A stretch of 64,000 bases of DNA from Tychonema litorale BBK16 (lineage in GTDB: Bacteria > Cyanobacteriota > Cyanobacteriia > Cyanobacteriales > Microcoleaceae), in contig NZ_JAKJHX010000002.1 of the NCBI RefSeq assembly GCF_021648855.1, forward strand, positions 10,005 to 74,004. Reading direction: 5' to 3'. The notes below the pieces were generated by a model. It was not told the origin of the DNA and did not search any database. It saw only the letters and a program-made list of their open reading frames with translations. Positions 7,939 through 16,452 of the stretch are shown piece by piece. Numbering within the stretch: the stretch's first letter is position 1; each line of letters opens with the position of its first letter. Both the position numbers and the translations under genes were made by a program.

Positions 7939-9306
7939 TTATGGTAATTTTTGTGGAGTCAAAGACCGTTTAGTTGTTTTTGAACTAATTTTTTTTGCCT
8001 TCAGATTTTCTGGAGCTTTTACTACCAGACCAGATATTGCTCCAGCGATGAGCATGAAAATTGGGTTAGTCATGGCATTCAAAACACAGTCAAACGCATA
8101 CATGGTTAAAGTTATTCCCAGTACCGCTGCTGGCGCGACTTTCGGATTAGACCAGGTTCTGGCTGGATATTTGAAACACAAGACGAGCACAGGAAGTAGG
8201 AGAGAAGCAAATAAACTGATTAAACCTACTACACCATTCACGCCAAATGCAATAATCCACAAGCTGTCGGTCACAGTTATATCATCACCATAGTCATTAT
8301 ACACGCGATTTCCACCAGAATCCCCCCAGCCAAAAAGAAATTGTATTCGCGCTTTCTCCCCTAAGATCTCTTCATTTTGAAATCTAAACCCCAGAGAACC
8401 CGCTCGTTCTTCGCCAAACACTTGAGAGATGAAGCTAATAACTTCAGCGCTGGAAAATTGACCCGATGCAGCTAGATACAGATAAAATATGATATATCCA
8501 ATGATAAACAATAAGGGCAAAGATGTTTTAAACTGTTTGGCGCAGAATAATACAATCAGTGACATTGCAAATAAACTGTAGGCACCTGTAGAACGACACA
8601 AGAAAAAAGCGATAATTAGTACAATTACCAACATTTTCATACTGCGACCCTGAAATTTTTTGACCGCCCCGGTTTGCCACAACCAAAATCCTATTAAGGC
8701 AGCCGTCATCATCCATAGCCCCACCATCAAACCGTGCTGCATGAATACTACGGGTCTCCACCCCCCCATACGCCTAGCCTGACTCCAGTCGTTAAAAGCA
8801 TTAACGCCGTAAACTGTTTGGTGCATAATTGGGCCTCTAATTCCTTCAATTAACGTGAAAGGAATGTAGGCTAAAGCACCTGCAAAAATTCCGATTGCCA
8901 ACTGTCGTATGCCATCTAAATTATTGATATACAAGCGTCCTAAAAGATAAGGCAACCCCCAAGTAACGATTTGGTTTAAAGTTGGAGATAGGGGGCTGCC
9001 GCCATTAGTAATTTGCGAAGCAATGGGGCATAAACAGCAAATTAGGATTGGCACGTCTATCCAACCAGGCTTGAAAGATGCAAACCGGGTAGTATCGTAA
9101 ATAAGAGTACCTAGTAAAACGCCGTAGCAAGCTGCTGACATCTTGGTATATGGTGGCAATCCAGGGATGCTCAGAGCAACTTGTGGTAAAAACTGCCACG
9201 CTACAATCATACTTACGATCACTGCTCGTTGAGGTGGAAACCTTACAAATAGGTATAAGACAATTGGAATCCAGCCGTACATTACAAAAGGAATTATTGC
9301 GGTCAT
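7939..9306 (-). CDS. O-antigen polymerase/ligase-like membrane protein
   Basis: A 455-aa polytopic membrane protein with roughly ten to twelve hydrophobic segments and a long polar loop around residues 280-345 (EVISFISQVFGEERAGSLGF...GWGDSGG). Wzy/WaaL-type polymerases and ligases show the same layout of many helices and one large periplasmic loop; sequence in the family is poorly conserved, so the call rests on topology and neighbourhood. The downstream genes on the same strand are WecG-like and GT4 transferases, which supports a role in exopolysaccharide polymerisation or export. The basic C-terminus (KAKKISSKTTKRS) should be cytoplasmic. The AT-rich 250-bp spacer downstream (7689-7938) may carry a separate promoter for the WecG gene. 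Confidence 0.75.
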   Translation of the reverse strand: MTAIIPFVMYGWIPIVLYLFVRFPPQRAVIVSMIVAWQFLPQVALSIPGLPPYTKMSAACYGVLLGTLIYDTTRFASFKPGWIDVPILICCLCPIASQITNGGSPLSPTLNQIVTWGLPYLLGRLYINNLDGIRQLAIGIFAGALAYIPFTLIEGIRGPIMHQTVYGVNAFNDWSQARRMGGWRPVVFMQHGLMVGLWMMTAALIGFWLWQTGAVKKFQGRSMKMLVIVLIIAFFLCRSTGAYSLFAMSLIVLFCAKQFKTSLPLLFIIGYIIFYLYLAASGQFSSAEVISFISQVFGEERAGSLGFRFQNEEILGEKARIQFLFGWGDSGGNRVYNDYGDDITVTDSLWIIAFGVNGVVGLISLFASLLLPVLVLCFKYPARTWSNPKVAPAAVLGITLTMYAFDCVLNAMTNPIFMLIAGAISGLVVKAPENLKAKKISSKTTKRSLTPQKLP

Positions 9307-9393
9307 ATGCTTTTTTGGGGAAATAAGGTTGCAGTAATTCTGAATTATTAAGACTAATTAATTAAAAAAATATATAAATGTTAGACTCTATCG

Positions 9394-10065
9394 TTAACTT
9401 TGAGGGGGTTTGTACCCCCTTTCCAGGGCGAATTTTACAAGCTGAGACCGATTTTCTATGTGTAATTTGCTAAAAATGCTGCCTAAGTGAGCTTGGACAG
9501 TTCTGGGGCTAATAAACAGTCTATGGCTAATTTGTTTGTTCGTGTAGCCCTGAATAACTTCCCAAAAGACTCTTTCCTCTGCTGGTGTTAAAGGCAAGGG
9601 TGCAGGTGGTGGTGGCGGCGCTACTGCCAAGGTTTTTGGCTTGATTGCCAGTGAGGTGGAATTTTGAAGGAGTCGGACAATCTCGGCGTGAATGCGGTGA
9701 GAGCGTTCTAATTGCGCTTTGACCTTGGCTAATATTTCTTCAGACTGAAAAGGTTTGACTAAATAATCATCTGCTCCGATCGAATGACCTTCGACTTTTG
9801 ATCCTATCTCACCTTGACCAGACAAAAATATAAACGGCATCAACTTTCCCAAATGGGTATTCCGCAAGCGGCGACAAAACTCAAAGCCGTCCATTTCGGG
9901 CATCATGACATCAGAAATCACCAAATCTGGAGGGTCATTCTCAAAAATCGAGAGTGCCTCAATGGCAGAAGTGGCGCATTGAACCCGGTATCCTTGGCCT
10001 TCCAAGTACATTGCTAAGACTGTTTGACAGTCTGCTTCATCGTCAACAACTAATATTCTTTCCAT
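9394..10065 (-). CDS. Response regulator with LuxR-type DNA-binding domain
   Basis: A 223-aa NarL/FixJ-family regulator. The receiver domain covers residues 1-120 with D8/D9, the phosphoacceptor D52 in VISDVMMPEMDG, S82 and K104 in YLVKPF. A proline-rich linker follows (about 145-155, APPPPPAPLP). The LuxR-type helix-turn-helix is at about 157-215 (LTPAEERVFWEVIQGYTNKQ, then RTVQAHLGSIFSKL). It should bind DNA when phosphorylated. No histidine kinase is adjacent. The next gene downstream on the same strand is another receiver protein with an EAL output located upstream at 10127-11473, 61 bp away, so the two could share a signal. Confidence 0.93.
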   Translation of the reverse strand: MERILVVDDEADCQTVLAMYLEGQGYRVQCATSAIEALSIFENDPPDLVISDVMMPEMDGFEFCRRLRNTHLGKLMPFIFLSGQGEIGSKVEGHSIGADDYLVKPFQSEEILAKVKAQLERSHRIHAEIVRLLQNSTSLAIKPKTLAVAPPPPPAPLPLTPAEERVFWEVIQGYTNKQISHRLFISPRTVQAHLGSIFSKLHIENRSQLVKFALERGYKPPQS

Positions 10066-10116
10066 GCCAGCCTTGCACCAAGTCGCGTTGACAGTTATTG
10101 CAACTGTAACTCGTTA

Positions 10117-10140
10117 ATCTAAAAATCTAAAATCTAAAAT
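10117..10140. repeat. Heptamer repeat (CTAAAAT)n overlapping the end of the EAL gene
   Basis: AATCTAAAAATCTAAAATCT followed by AAAAT is a tandem run of the 7-mer CTAAAAT. It provides the last codons (ADFRF) and the stop of the EAL-domain gene. The same unit recurs at 28970-28985, 36985-36996 and 43985-44008, and it also forms the last codons (ILDYKF) of mtnB. Confidence 0.75.
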
Positions 10141-11473
10141 CGGCTGACATTGAGAGGTTTTTAGGTTTTTCTCGATCGGAAAAAGGTACAAAAGAGATAA
10201 CCTGACTGGATAATGTCGCCGTCGGTAACTCCAACAAACGCTTGTCTGCAACCAATAAATTTTCAAATATTGGTGCTGGTTGGGGACGACTGAATAGATA
10301 TCCTTGCATGATATCGCACTGATGTTTCTTCAAAAAGGCTAGTTCGGCTTCTGTTTCTACCCCTTCAGCAATTACGGTCATGTTTAAGCTGTGGCCGAGT
10401 AAAATCACAGCAGTGGTGATAGCGGCATTTTGAGCATCTTCGTTAGCGTTGCGGACAAAAATGCGATCGATCTTTAAACTGTCAAAGGCAAATTGCTTGA
10501 GATACCCTAAAGTAGCATAGCCGGTACCGAAGTCGTCAACAGCAATCCGAATGCCTAGAGCTTTGAGTTCGTTTAGAGTAGCGCCTGCGACAGTAGCATT
10601 TTCTACCAAAGCACTTTCAGTCATTTCTAGCTCTAAATTAGCAGGCTCCAAGCCAGTAGTTTCGAGGATTTGGACAATTCGCGTTTTGAGTTGGGGGTCT
10701 GACAACTGTCGGGCCGACAAATTTACTGATATTCTGAAGGGCGAAAACCCAGCTTCTAGCCAACTGGCGGCTTGAGCACAAGCTGAAAGCAGCACCCATT
10801 CCCCAATCTGAATGATTAAGCCTGTTTCTTCTGCAAGGGGGATAAATTCCATGGGAGAAATTATACCTCGATCGGGATTTTGCCAGCGCACCAAAGCTTC
10901 TGCACCGATAATTTGTCCGGTAGCAATATCCACCTGTGGCTGATAGTATACCTGAAACTCACCTTGTGCTAAAGCCCGACGTAGCAAAGCTTCCAAAGCC
11001 ATTTTTTGAGGACAGACAGGGTTGGAGGTGGTCGAGTCCTTTACTAAATCGTTGAGTCTGGCTTCTGCTTGTTGGAGTGCGACAGTCAGGGGTTGAGTAA
11101 TTGTTTGTCGTTTGGAGACGCGAGAAGAAATCGCTCCCAGCAATTCTGCTTTAGTAAACGGCTTGGTTAAATAATCGTCACCCCCCAATTCCATCCCGCG
11201 GCGAAAATCCGCTTTGGCACCTTGAGCTGTGAGAAAAATAAAGGGAATTGTTGCAGCTAGGGAGTTTTGGCGTAGAGTTCGTAAAACCTCGTAGCCATCG
11301 AGTTCCGGCATTTGCACGTCGCACAGAATTAAATCGGGAATCTCTGAAAGTGCCATCTGCACGCCTACTCGACCGTTTTGGGCCACAATGACCCGATAGT
11401 TTTGAGATTCGAGGAGTTGCAGAAGAGTTTCCCGAATCAATTCGTCGTCTTCAATGACCAAAATTTTGAGCAT
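10127..11473 (-). CDS. Response regulator with EAL-domain c-di-GMP phosphodiesterase output
   Basis: A 448-aa protein with an N-terminal receiver (D9/D10, D52 in LCDVQMPELDG, K104) and an EAL domain from about residue 155. The EAL domain keeps the residues expected for catalysis: EALVRW, the asparagine in NLSARQL, the glutamate in ELEMTESA, the DD pair in AVDDFGTGYATLGYL, the lysine in DSLKIDR, AEGVETEAEL and QGYLFSRP. It should therefore hydrolyse c-di-GMP to pGpG under phosphorylation control, lowering c-di-GMP in response to an unknown kinase. The last five residues and stop lie inside a heptamer repeat, so the native C-terminus may have been replaced. The start is ATG 11473. Confidence 0.93.
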   Translation of the reverse strand: MLKILVIEDDELIRETLLQLLESQNYRVIVAQNGRVGVQMALSEIPDLILCDVQMPELDGYEVLRTLRQNSLAATIPFIFLTAQGAKADFRRGMELGGDDYLTKPFTKAELLGAISSRVSKRQTITQPLTVALQQAEARLNDLVKDSTTSNPVCPQKMALEALLRRALAQGEFQVYYQPQVDIATGQIIGAEALVRWQNPDRGIISPMEFIPLAEETGLIIQIGEWVLLSACAQAASWLEAGFSPFRISVNLSARQLSDPQLKTRIVQILETTGLEPANLELEMTESALVENATVAGATLNELKALGIRIAVDDFGTGYATLGYLKQFAFDSLKIDRIFVRNANEDAQNAAITTAVILLGHSLNMTVIAEGVETEAELAFLKKHQCDIMQGYLFSRPQPAPIFENLLVADKRLLELPTATLSSQVISFVPFSDREKPKNLSMSADFRF

Positions 11474-11597
11474 GATATTTATATGACAGATGGCACTATA
11501 TATACTGAAGCCTGACTAACACTAGCATAGTAAAATTTTTGACTAACTGATTAGGCCAATTAGCCAACAGATGATTAGCCAAATGGCTAATCAACTG

Positions 11598-12275
11598 TCA
11601 AATAGTATTTATCACGGTAGAGCGATGGGCGATCAGTGCGATCGCGCCTACCATGATTTTATGCTCTTGCACCTGAATTCGAGCGTGCAGAGTTTCTGCC
11701 GTATCGTCGGGCCATACGGGTACGGCTGCTTGCATGAGAATTGGGCCGCTGTCAACTTCCAAATGGGCAATATGTACTGTACATCCAGTGATTTTTACTT
11801 TGGCGGCAAGTGCTTGTTCGACAGCGCTGATTCCTGGAAAACTTGGCAGCAAACTGGGGTGAATGTTAATAACTTGGTCTGGAAAAGCATCGAGTAAAAC
11901 TTTGGTGACTATTCGCATCCAGCCTGCCATAATCACCCATTTAACATCATATTCTTGGAATTTTTTGACAATTTCTGTGTCTAATTCTTCCCGTTTTTTG
12001 TAGTCGCGGTGATTGAGCAGAATGGAAGGAATTCCGTATTTTTTGGCTCGCGTTGCTGCTTGAGCTCCGGGGTTGTTATAAATTAATACTTGGACTTGGG
12101 CGTTGAGCTGTTGGTTTTGGATTGCTTGGGCAATTACTTCAAAGTTGCTACCACTTCCTGATGCGAGAATTCCTAGTTTTAATGGCTCACTAATAGAATA
12201 TTTCTTTTCTATGTCGGTGGGAGGAATTGCGGGAACAATTAAACAATCTCTGGAATTAGTATTGGCTATTATCAT
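11598..12275 (-). CDS. purN: Phosphoribosylglycinamide formyltransferase
   Basis: A 225-aa PurN, which transfers a formyl group from 10-formyl-THF to GAR in the third step of de novo purine synthesis. Visible motifs are the GILASGSGSNFE start of the Rossmann fold (about residue 34), VIMAGWMRIV, the catalytic segment NIHPSLLPSFPG with N and H, and the aspartate loop HLEVDSGPIL. The first ~30 residues (MIIANTNSRDCLIVPAIP) are an N-terminal extension before the core. No other purine gene is near. The short spacer to the EAL gene on the other side suggests its own promoter. Confidence 0.95.
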   Translation of the reverse strand: MIIANTNSRDCLIVPAIPPTDIEKKYSISEPLKLGILASGSGSNFEVIAQAIQNQQLNAQVQVLIYNNPGAQAATRAKKYGIPSILLNHRDYKKREELDTEIVKKFQEYDVKWVIMAGWMRIVTKVLLDAFPDQVINIHPSLLPSFPGISAVEQALAAKVKITGCTVHIAHLEVDSGPILMQAAVPVWPDDTAETLHARIQVQEHKIMVGAIALIAHRSTVINTI

Positions 12276-12346
12276 GCAATTTTTACTGTTATATCAAATG
12301 CTAGAAAATAATTTTAGCACCTAAAGCTGTTCTGGAAAAAGTGAGG

Positions 12347-12442
12347 TATGCCCTATGCTCCATGCTCCATGCCCTATGCCCTATGCCCCATGCCCTATGC
12401 CCCATGCCTGATAGTACCTCATTTTTCTGAGAGAGGCTATAC
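12347..12442. repeat. Heptamer array (CTATGCC/CCATGCC)n plus GAGAGGCTATAC tail
   Basis: A tandem array of 7-mers alternating between CTATGCC, CCATGCC and CCATGCT fills the spacer between purN and the acetyltransferase gene. It is followed after a few bases by CTGAGAGAGGCTATAC (12427-12442). The same two-part arrangement (heptamer array then CTGAGAAAGGCTATA) recurs at 21851-21916 and inside the mannosidase gene at 60950-61017. Confidence 0.85.
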
Positions 12443-12450
12443 AAAGAGTT

Positions 12451-13026
12451 CTAATATGGTCGAGTGGCAAAAAAATCATCCTTGAGAATCGAATAAATTT
12501 TGAGATCCCAATATTGGTCTTTGACAAATAGCTGCTGTCGCAATATTCCTTCCAATTGCATCCCTACTTTTTCCATCACGCGGGCTGAAGCAATATTGTT
12601 GACTTGACATTTAGCCTGAATTCTATTCAGCATCATTTCCCGAAAGCCGAATTCCATCATTGCATTGACAGCCTCACTCATGTATCCTTGATTCCAATAT
12701 TTGCGAGAAAGTGCGTATCCCATTTCAGCGCGACTGTGTGTCATGCTCCATCCCACATATCCACAAGTGCCGATAAATTTTTTTTCGGCTTTATGAACTA
12801 TTCCCCAATCTACAAGTTCTCGTTTTTTGTACATTTTTAGCAGGGACTTGATGAAATATTTAGTGTCTTCGATGGAGGTATGAGTTGACCAGGTTGTGTA
12901 TTCTGATACGTGGGGATCTGAGCCATACTCAAACATATCGTTGGCATCGTTTAAAGTGATTTTTCTGAGCAGGAGTCTCTCAGTTTCTATAGTGGGTAAA
13001 TTGGATAGTATATCTAGAAGCTGCAT
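12451..13026 (-). CDS. GNAT-family N-acetyltransferase (RimJ/RimL-like)
   Basis: A 191-aa protein of the RimJ/RimL branch of GNAT acetyltransferases, which use acetyl-CoA to acetylate an amine, often a protein N-terminus. It begins with TERLLLRKITLNDANDMFEY, typical for the branch. The central strands FIGTCGYVGW and EMGYALSRKYWNQGYMSEAV contain the acetyl-CoA loop region, and RIQAKCQVNNIASARVMEKV with GMQLEGILRQ closes the fold. The length is normal. The gene stands alone between a repeat array and a divergent ABC permease gene. The substrate is unknown. Confidence 0.92.
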   Translation of the reverse strand: MQLLDILSNLPTIETERLLLRKITLNDANDMFEYGSDPHVSEYTTWSTHTSIEDTKYFIKSLLKMYKKRELVDWGIVHKAEKKFIGTCGYVGWSMTHSRAEMGYALSRKYWNQGYMSEAVNAMMEFGFREMMLNRIQAKCQVNNIASARVMEKVGMQLEGILRQQLFVKDQYWDLKIYSILKDDFFATRPY

Positions 13027-13085
13027 TTTAAGATTGAGCTGTATTATGATAGAGTTTAAAACTAAAAGATAAATTTTACAAGCTA

Positions 13086-13976
13086 ATGGTTCCGATTAAA
13101 TCTGGGCGTTTTAACTGGTTGGACAATCCTGCGATCGCAGCTTGGACTTTTTTAGCCCCAGCTTTGTTGTTTTTGGGTACTTTTTTGATTTACCCGATCG
13201 CCTATTTATTCTACCTTAGCTTTACCACTGGCAGTTTTACGCGATCGGGCATACATTTTGTGGGCCTGAAAAATTATTGGCGTTTAGTCACGAACCCCGA
13301 TTTCTGGCAAGTTCTTCAAAATACCATTTATTTTGCCACTTTTACGGTCATTCCCAGTATCGTTATTCCTTTAGGTTTGGCAGTTTTGCTCAATCGCTCG
13401 TTTGCTTGGCGAGGGATTCTCCGCACTGCCTATTTTGTACCTTCGATTACGTCGTTAGTGGCGGTTGGCTTGGGTTGGCGGTGGCTATTTCAAGCTGAGG
13501 GCCCGGTGAATGGGCTATTGATGGCGATCGGCATAAATCCGATACCTTGGCTCAGTAGCACAGTTTGGGCAATGCCAGTCATCATTCTGCTAAGTATTTG
13601 GAAACAATTAGGCTTCAATATGGTAGTATTTTTGGCAGGATTGCAGGCAATTCCGCTCAATCGCTACGAAGCCGCGGAATTGGATGGAGCGAATGCTTGG
13701 CAGCAATTTTGGTACATTACTTTACCTGGTTTGCGATCGACTTTGGTGTTTGCTACGGTTACTACTGCTATCTTTACGCTGCGGAGTTTCGAGCAAGTTT
13801 ATGTGATTACTGGCGGCGGCCCTTTGAATTCTACTAATCTGCTAGTTTATTATATTTACGATCAGGCTTTTTCGCAATTTGATTTTGGTTATGCAGCGGC
13901 GGCGGCAACTTTGTTGATGGCTGTGGCTTTGGGATTAGTTTATTTGCAACTAAAGGTTTGGGGAGAAGATGCTTGA
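13086..13976 (+). CDS. Sugar ABC transporter permease (MalF/UgpA type)
   Basis: A 296-aa inner-membrane permease with six predicted helices. The EAA loop that docks to the ATPase is visible (EAAELDGANAWQQFWYITLP, about residues 197-216), typical of the carbohydrate uptake CUT1 group. The first helix is in AAWTFLAPALLFLGTFLIYP. A CUT1 system normally needs a second permease, a binding protein and an ATPase. None of these is next to this gene, so the partners are elsewhere in the genome. The downstream 150 bp contain dispersed repeats and no gene. Confidence 0.93.
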   Translation: MVPIKSGRFNWLDNPAIAAWTFLAPALLFLGTFLIYPIAYLFYLSFTTGSFTRSGIHFVGLKNYWRLVTNPDFWQVLQNTIYFATFTVIPSIVIPLGLAVLLNRSFAWRGILRTAYFVPSITSLVAVGLGWRWLFQAEGPVNGLLMAIGINPIPWLSSTVWAMPVIILLSIWKQLGFNMVVFLAGLQAIPLNRYEAAELDGANAWQQFWYITLPGLRSTLVFATVTTAIFTLRSFEQVYVITGGGPLNSTNLLVYYIYDQAFSQFDFGYAAAAATLLMAVALGLVYLQLKVWGEDA

Positions 13977-14057
13977 TTGATAGATATCAATTTCGGCTGC
14001 ACCGGAATGATACAGCATACTCCATGTATATGTGGTATAGATAATCTGTCACTCTCA

Positions 14058-14121
14058 GTAGGGTGCGTCGCTTCCTATATCTGGGATAAAACTTGTAGAT
14101 ATAGAAAGCGACGCACCCTAC
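14058..14121. repeat. Long inverted repeat with GTAGGGTGCGTCGCTT arms
   Basis: GTAGGGTGCGTCGCTTCCTA (to 14082) pairs with its reverse complement at 14097-14121 (AGATATAGAAAGCGACGCACCCTAC) over about 24 bp with one bulge; the loop is 14 bases. It lies between the converging ABC permease and RTX genes. It could act as a bidirectional stop for both transcripts, but no T-tract is present, and the arm sequence GTAGGGTGCGTCGC is typical of a dispersed cyanobacterial palindrome. Confidence 0.65.
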
Positions 14122-14128
14122 CCTCAAA

Positions 14129-14722
14129 CTAAAAACCAGGCAATAATGTCGGAACCAAAAAATCTTCCTGGCCAATTAAGTTGGGAGTAACTCCTGTTAA
14201 AACAGCCAAAACTTCACCAGTGCTAGCTACCTTAATTAAAGTACCATTAGTTACAGAAGAAATTGATAGCTGTTCAAAGACGGGGCCGTTCAGAAATATG
14301 CGTTCTTGGCCGTTGGTGAAATCAGAGATAGTCTTAATTCCCAACCCCAAACCGATAGTAAATGAATCACTACCTGCGCCACCGGTGAGAGTATCGTTTC
14401 CCAAACCACCGGTGAGTTGATCGGAACCTTTGCCACCATTCAGTATATCGTTGCCATTGCCTCCGTACAAGTAATCGTCGCCTTGTTTGGCGATGATTAT
14501 GTCATCACCATCGAAACCGTTCAGGATATCTTGGCCGAGAGTTCCGATTAGGTTATCATTGCCGGGAGTCCCGTCCTTAACGGGGATGGGACAGAACTCA
14601 GTAAGTTTGCTTTTATTACTTAGGGTGCCGTCATCGTTAAGAACACTAACGGGGATTAATAAGCAGTCGGAGTTGTTGTTTTTCGGTACTTCAAACAATG
14701 GAAATGTTTCAGGAATATTCAT
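14129..14722 (-). CDS. RTX / haemolysin-type calcium-binding repeat protein
   Basis: A 197-aa protein with about six nonapeptide repeats of the GGxGxDxLx type between residues 55 and 120 (for example GGNGNDILN, GGKGSDQLT, GGLGNDTLT, GGAGSDSFT). These fold into a calcium-filled beta-roll once outside the cell. The C-terminal part (SFTIGLGLGIKTISDFTNGQ) is the usual domain after the roll and may serve type I secretion; there is no Sec signal peptide. I chose ATG 14722; a TTG five codons upstream is less likely. No type I secretion genes are adjacent. The role is unknown, most likely a cell-surface or secreted protein. The spacer upstream (14723-14995) holds no gene that I can see. Confidence 0.82.
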   Translation of the reverse strand: MNIPETFPLFEVPKNNNSDCLLIPVSVLNDDGTLSNKSKLTEFCPIPVKDGTPGNDNLIGTLGQDILNGFDGDDIIIAKQGDDYLYGGNGNDILNGGKGSDQLTGGLGNDTLTGGAGSDSFTIGLGLGIKTISDFTNGQERIFLNGPVFEQLSISSVTNGTLIKVASTGEVLAVLTGVTPNLIGQEDFLVPTLLPGF

Positions 14723-14995
14723 AAATCGTCGCGTCAAAAATAGAGGTCTGATTAATTGACGACTATTTTATTGTGGGTTAAAGTGACAATTCATCACCCT
14801 TTTGGGTGAAAATTATAAATACCATACAAACGGCAGGGAGAATGGGGAGAGGAGAAGAGGATTTGATGAATTTAATTAATTGTGGAATCGGCCGGAGATC
14901 TTATTCAGAATGCAATTGCTGTTCCCCACTAGCCAAAAACACGGTTAAGTACAGGCAGAGAACAGCAGAGGGCTGCTAAAATTCAGGTTGCAGAA

Positions 14996-15142
14996 CTATT
15001 CAATGATATGGAAATAGTAGGCTGCAACTAGACAATTGATACCTAGTAGTACCAAAAACCAGGCCATCCGAAAAGTGTAAGGTGGCTTGCCCGTTTTCAT
15101 CACGGATTCGGATTTTAATTGATTCTTTGCTATCTCTACCAT
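14996..15142 (-). CDS. psaX: Photosystem I subunit PsaX
   Basis: A short gene of 48 codons, easily overlooked. The protein has a short polar N-terminus, then GKPPYTFRMAWFLVLLGI and NCLVAAYYFHIIE, that is, one transmembrane helix (about 26-44) ending in the LVAAYYFxI signature known from the small photosystem I subunit PsaX. PsaX sits at the edge of the PSI trimer, binds a chlorophyll, and occurs only in some cyanobacteria. ATG 15142 has a good ribosome-binding site (AGGAG, 8 bases upstream). An internal ATG at 15100 would give a 34-residue form closer to the known PsaX length but lacks such a site. It is monocistronic, between RTX and lipA genes on the same strand. Confidence 0.85.
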   Translation of the reverse strand: MVEIAKNQLKSESVMKTGKPPYTFRMAWFLVLLGINCLVAAYYFHIIE

Positions 15143-15269
15143 AGGTCAAGCTCCTAATTAATATGTGACTGTATTTACTACAAATAGCAGAGAGCGTCGC
15201 ACATTGGCATCCGAAGAGTGTTATTTTTTGTAACTAAGAAGTTGATACCGACTCGAATTTAGCTGAGTT

Positions 15270-16247
15270 TTAATCGTCCTCGCCGGCGTGGTAGGAACTA
15301 CGCACTAGAGGGCCCGATCGCACTTGCTGAAATCCCATCTCCCTGGCTATTCCCCCCAAATGGTCAAATTCGGCGGGAGTCCAGTATTTTCGCACGGGAA
15401 GGTGTTCTAGAGATGGTCTCATGTATTGACCGAGGGTGAGTCGATCGCATCCTGCATCTCGCAAATCGGCCATCGCCTCGACTATTTCAGCTTCGGTTTC
15501 CCCGTGGCCCAACATCAAACCGGATTTTGTGGGAATGCTGGAGTCAAATTGCTTGACAATGCGGAGAACGTCGATCGAGCGATCGTACTTGGCTCCCCTC
15601 CGCACAACCCCTTGCAACCTGCGTACTGTCTCAATATTGTGGTTGTAACAAGCTGGTTTAGCTGCTACTACTGTCTGAATTCGCGATCGCTGCAATTCAT
15701 CTAGGGGGAGGGCGGGCACGGGGGCACCGCCCCTACCTGTTTGGGCTGCGGAGACGACACCTCCCCAAAAATCTGGTGTTAGTACCTCAATTTGAGTATG
15801 GGGGTTGAGAAGGCGGATTTGGGCGATCGTAATTGCAAACCAACTAGCGCCACCATCGGACAAATCGTCCCTGGCTACCGAAGTTAGCACCGCATAGCGC
15901 AAACCCAGCAGGTTCACTGCTTCGGCTACCTTTTGCGGTTCTTCGGGGTCGAGGGGCATGGGAGAATGACCTTTATCTACTTGACAAAATGCACAGGCGC
16001 GGGTGCAAGTCGGCCCCATTAGCAAAAAAGTTGCGGTTTTTTGGGCATAGCATTCGGCGCGGTTGGGACATCTGCCTTCCTCGCAAATTGTGTGAATTTG
16101 CCGCTGTTTAATAATTTTTTGGACTTCGGAGAGTTCGCTAGCTTTGCCGAGGGGGCGGCGCAGCCACTCTGGCATCAGCTCAATTTCTGCTCGCATTTGG
16201 GAGATAATTGATTTGGCTGCGGGAGTTTGAGGGGTTTGGAGTGGCAT
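15270..16247 (-). CDS. lipA: Lipoyl synthase (radical SAM)
   Basis: A 325-aa LipA, which inserts two sulfurs into octanoyl groups of lipoyl-dependent enzymes. Both iron-sulfur sites are intact: the auxiliary cluster C55, C60 and C66 in [12 protein letters not shown], the radical-SAM cluster C81, C85 and C88 in CTRACAFC, and the C-terminal RSSY that ligates the auxiliary cluster serine. The start ATG 16247 is chosen because the frame upstream has only a TTG; a later Met (MPEWLRRP) is also possible. Between DFWGG and [14 protein letters not shown] the protein has an extra stretch (about 170-180, [13 protein letters not shown]). A 29-bp dispersed palindrome on the opposite strand encodes it, and it is not normally present in LipA. 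Confidence 0.93.
   Translation of the reverse strand: MPLQTPQTPAAKSIISQMRAEIELMPEWLRRPLGKASELSEVQKIIKQRQIHTICEEGRCPNRAECYAQKTATFLLMGPTCTRACAFCQVDKGHSPMPLDPEEPQKVAEAVNLLGLRYAVLTSVARDDLSDGGASWFAITIAQIRLLNPHTQIEVLTPDFWGGVVSAAQTGRGGAPVPALPLDELQRSRIQTVVAAKPACYNHNIETVRRLQGVVRRGAKYDRSIDVLRIVKQFDSSIPTKSGLMLGHGETEAEIVEAMADLRDAGCDRLTLGQYMRPSLEHLPVRKYWTPAEFDHLGGIAREMGFQQVRSGPLVRSSYHAGEDD
15709..15737. repeat. 29-bp palindromic repeat inside lipA
   Basis: AGGGCGGGCACGGGGGCACC followed by GCCCCTACC is identical base for base to 48254-48282 inside the glcE gene. The arms GGGCGG/CCGCCC give a hairpin. It sits in frame in lipA, where it is read on the opposite strand. Confidence 0.85.
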
Positions 16248-16452
16248 ACAATTAAGTGCGTGCGATCGGTTAATGCTTTCGATCGTATCCGAAATCAAAG
16301 TTCCTGAACTTGTGGGAATCTTGCCCAAAATCAAAATCGCCCTCAGTTGTCACCGCAAAAAACTAAAGTTAGGAAAGATTCTGGGTAAAATTCTGTTAGA
16401 CATATAGTGAAGATTGCAAATCATCACTCATTCAATACCGAAGGAGTCAGTC

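Noticed and set aside
13987..14175. Short minus-strand frame over the GTAGGGTGCGTCGC repeat
   Set aside because: It is formed by the inverted repeat and the antisense of the RTX gene end.
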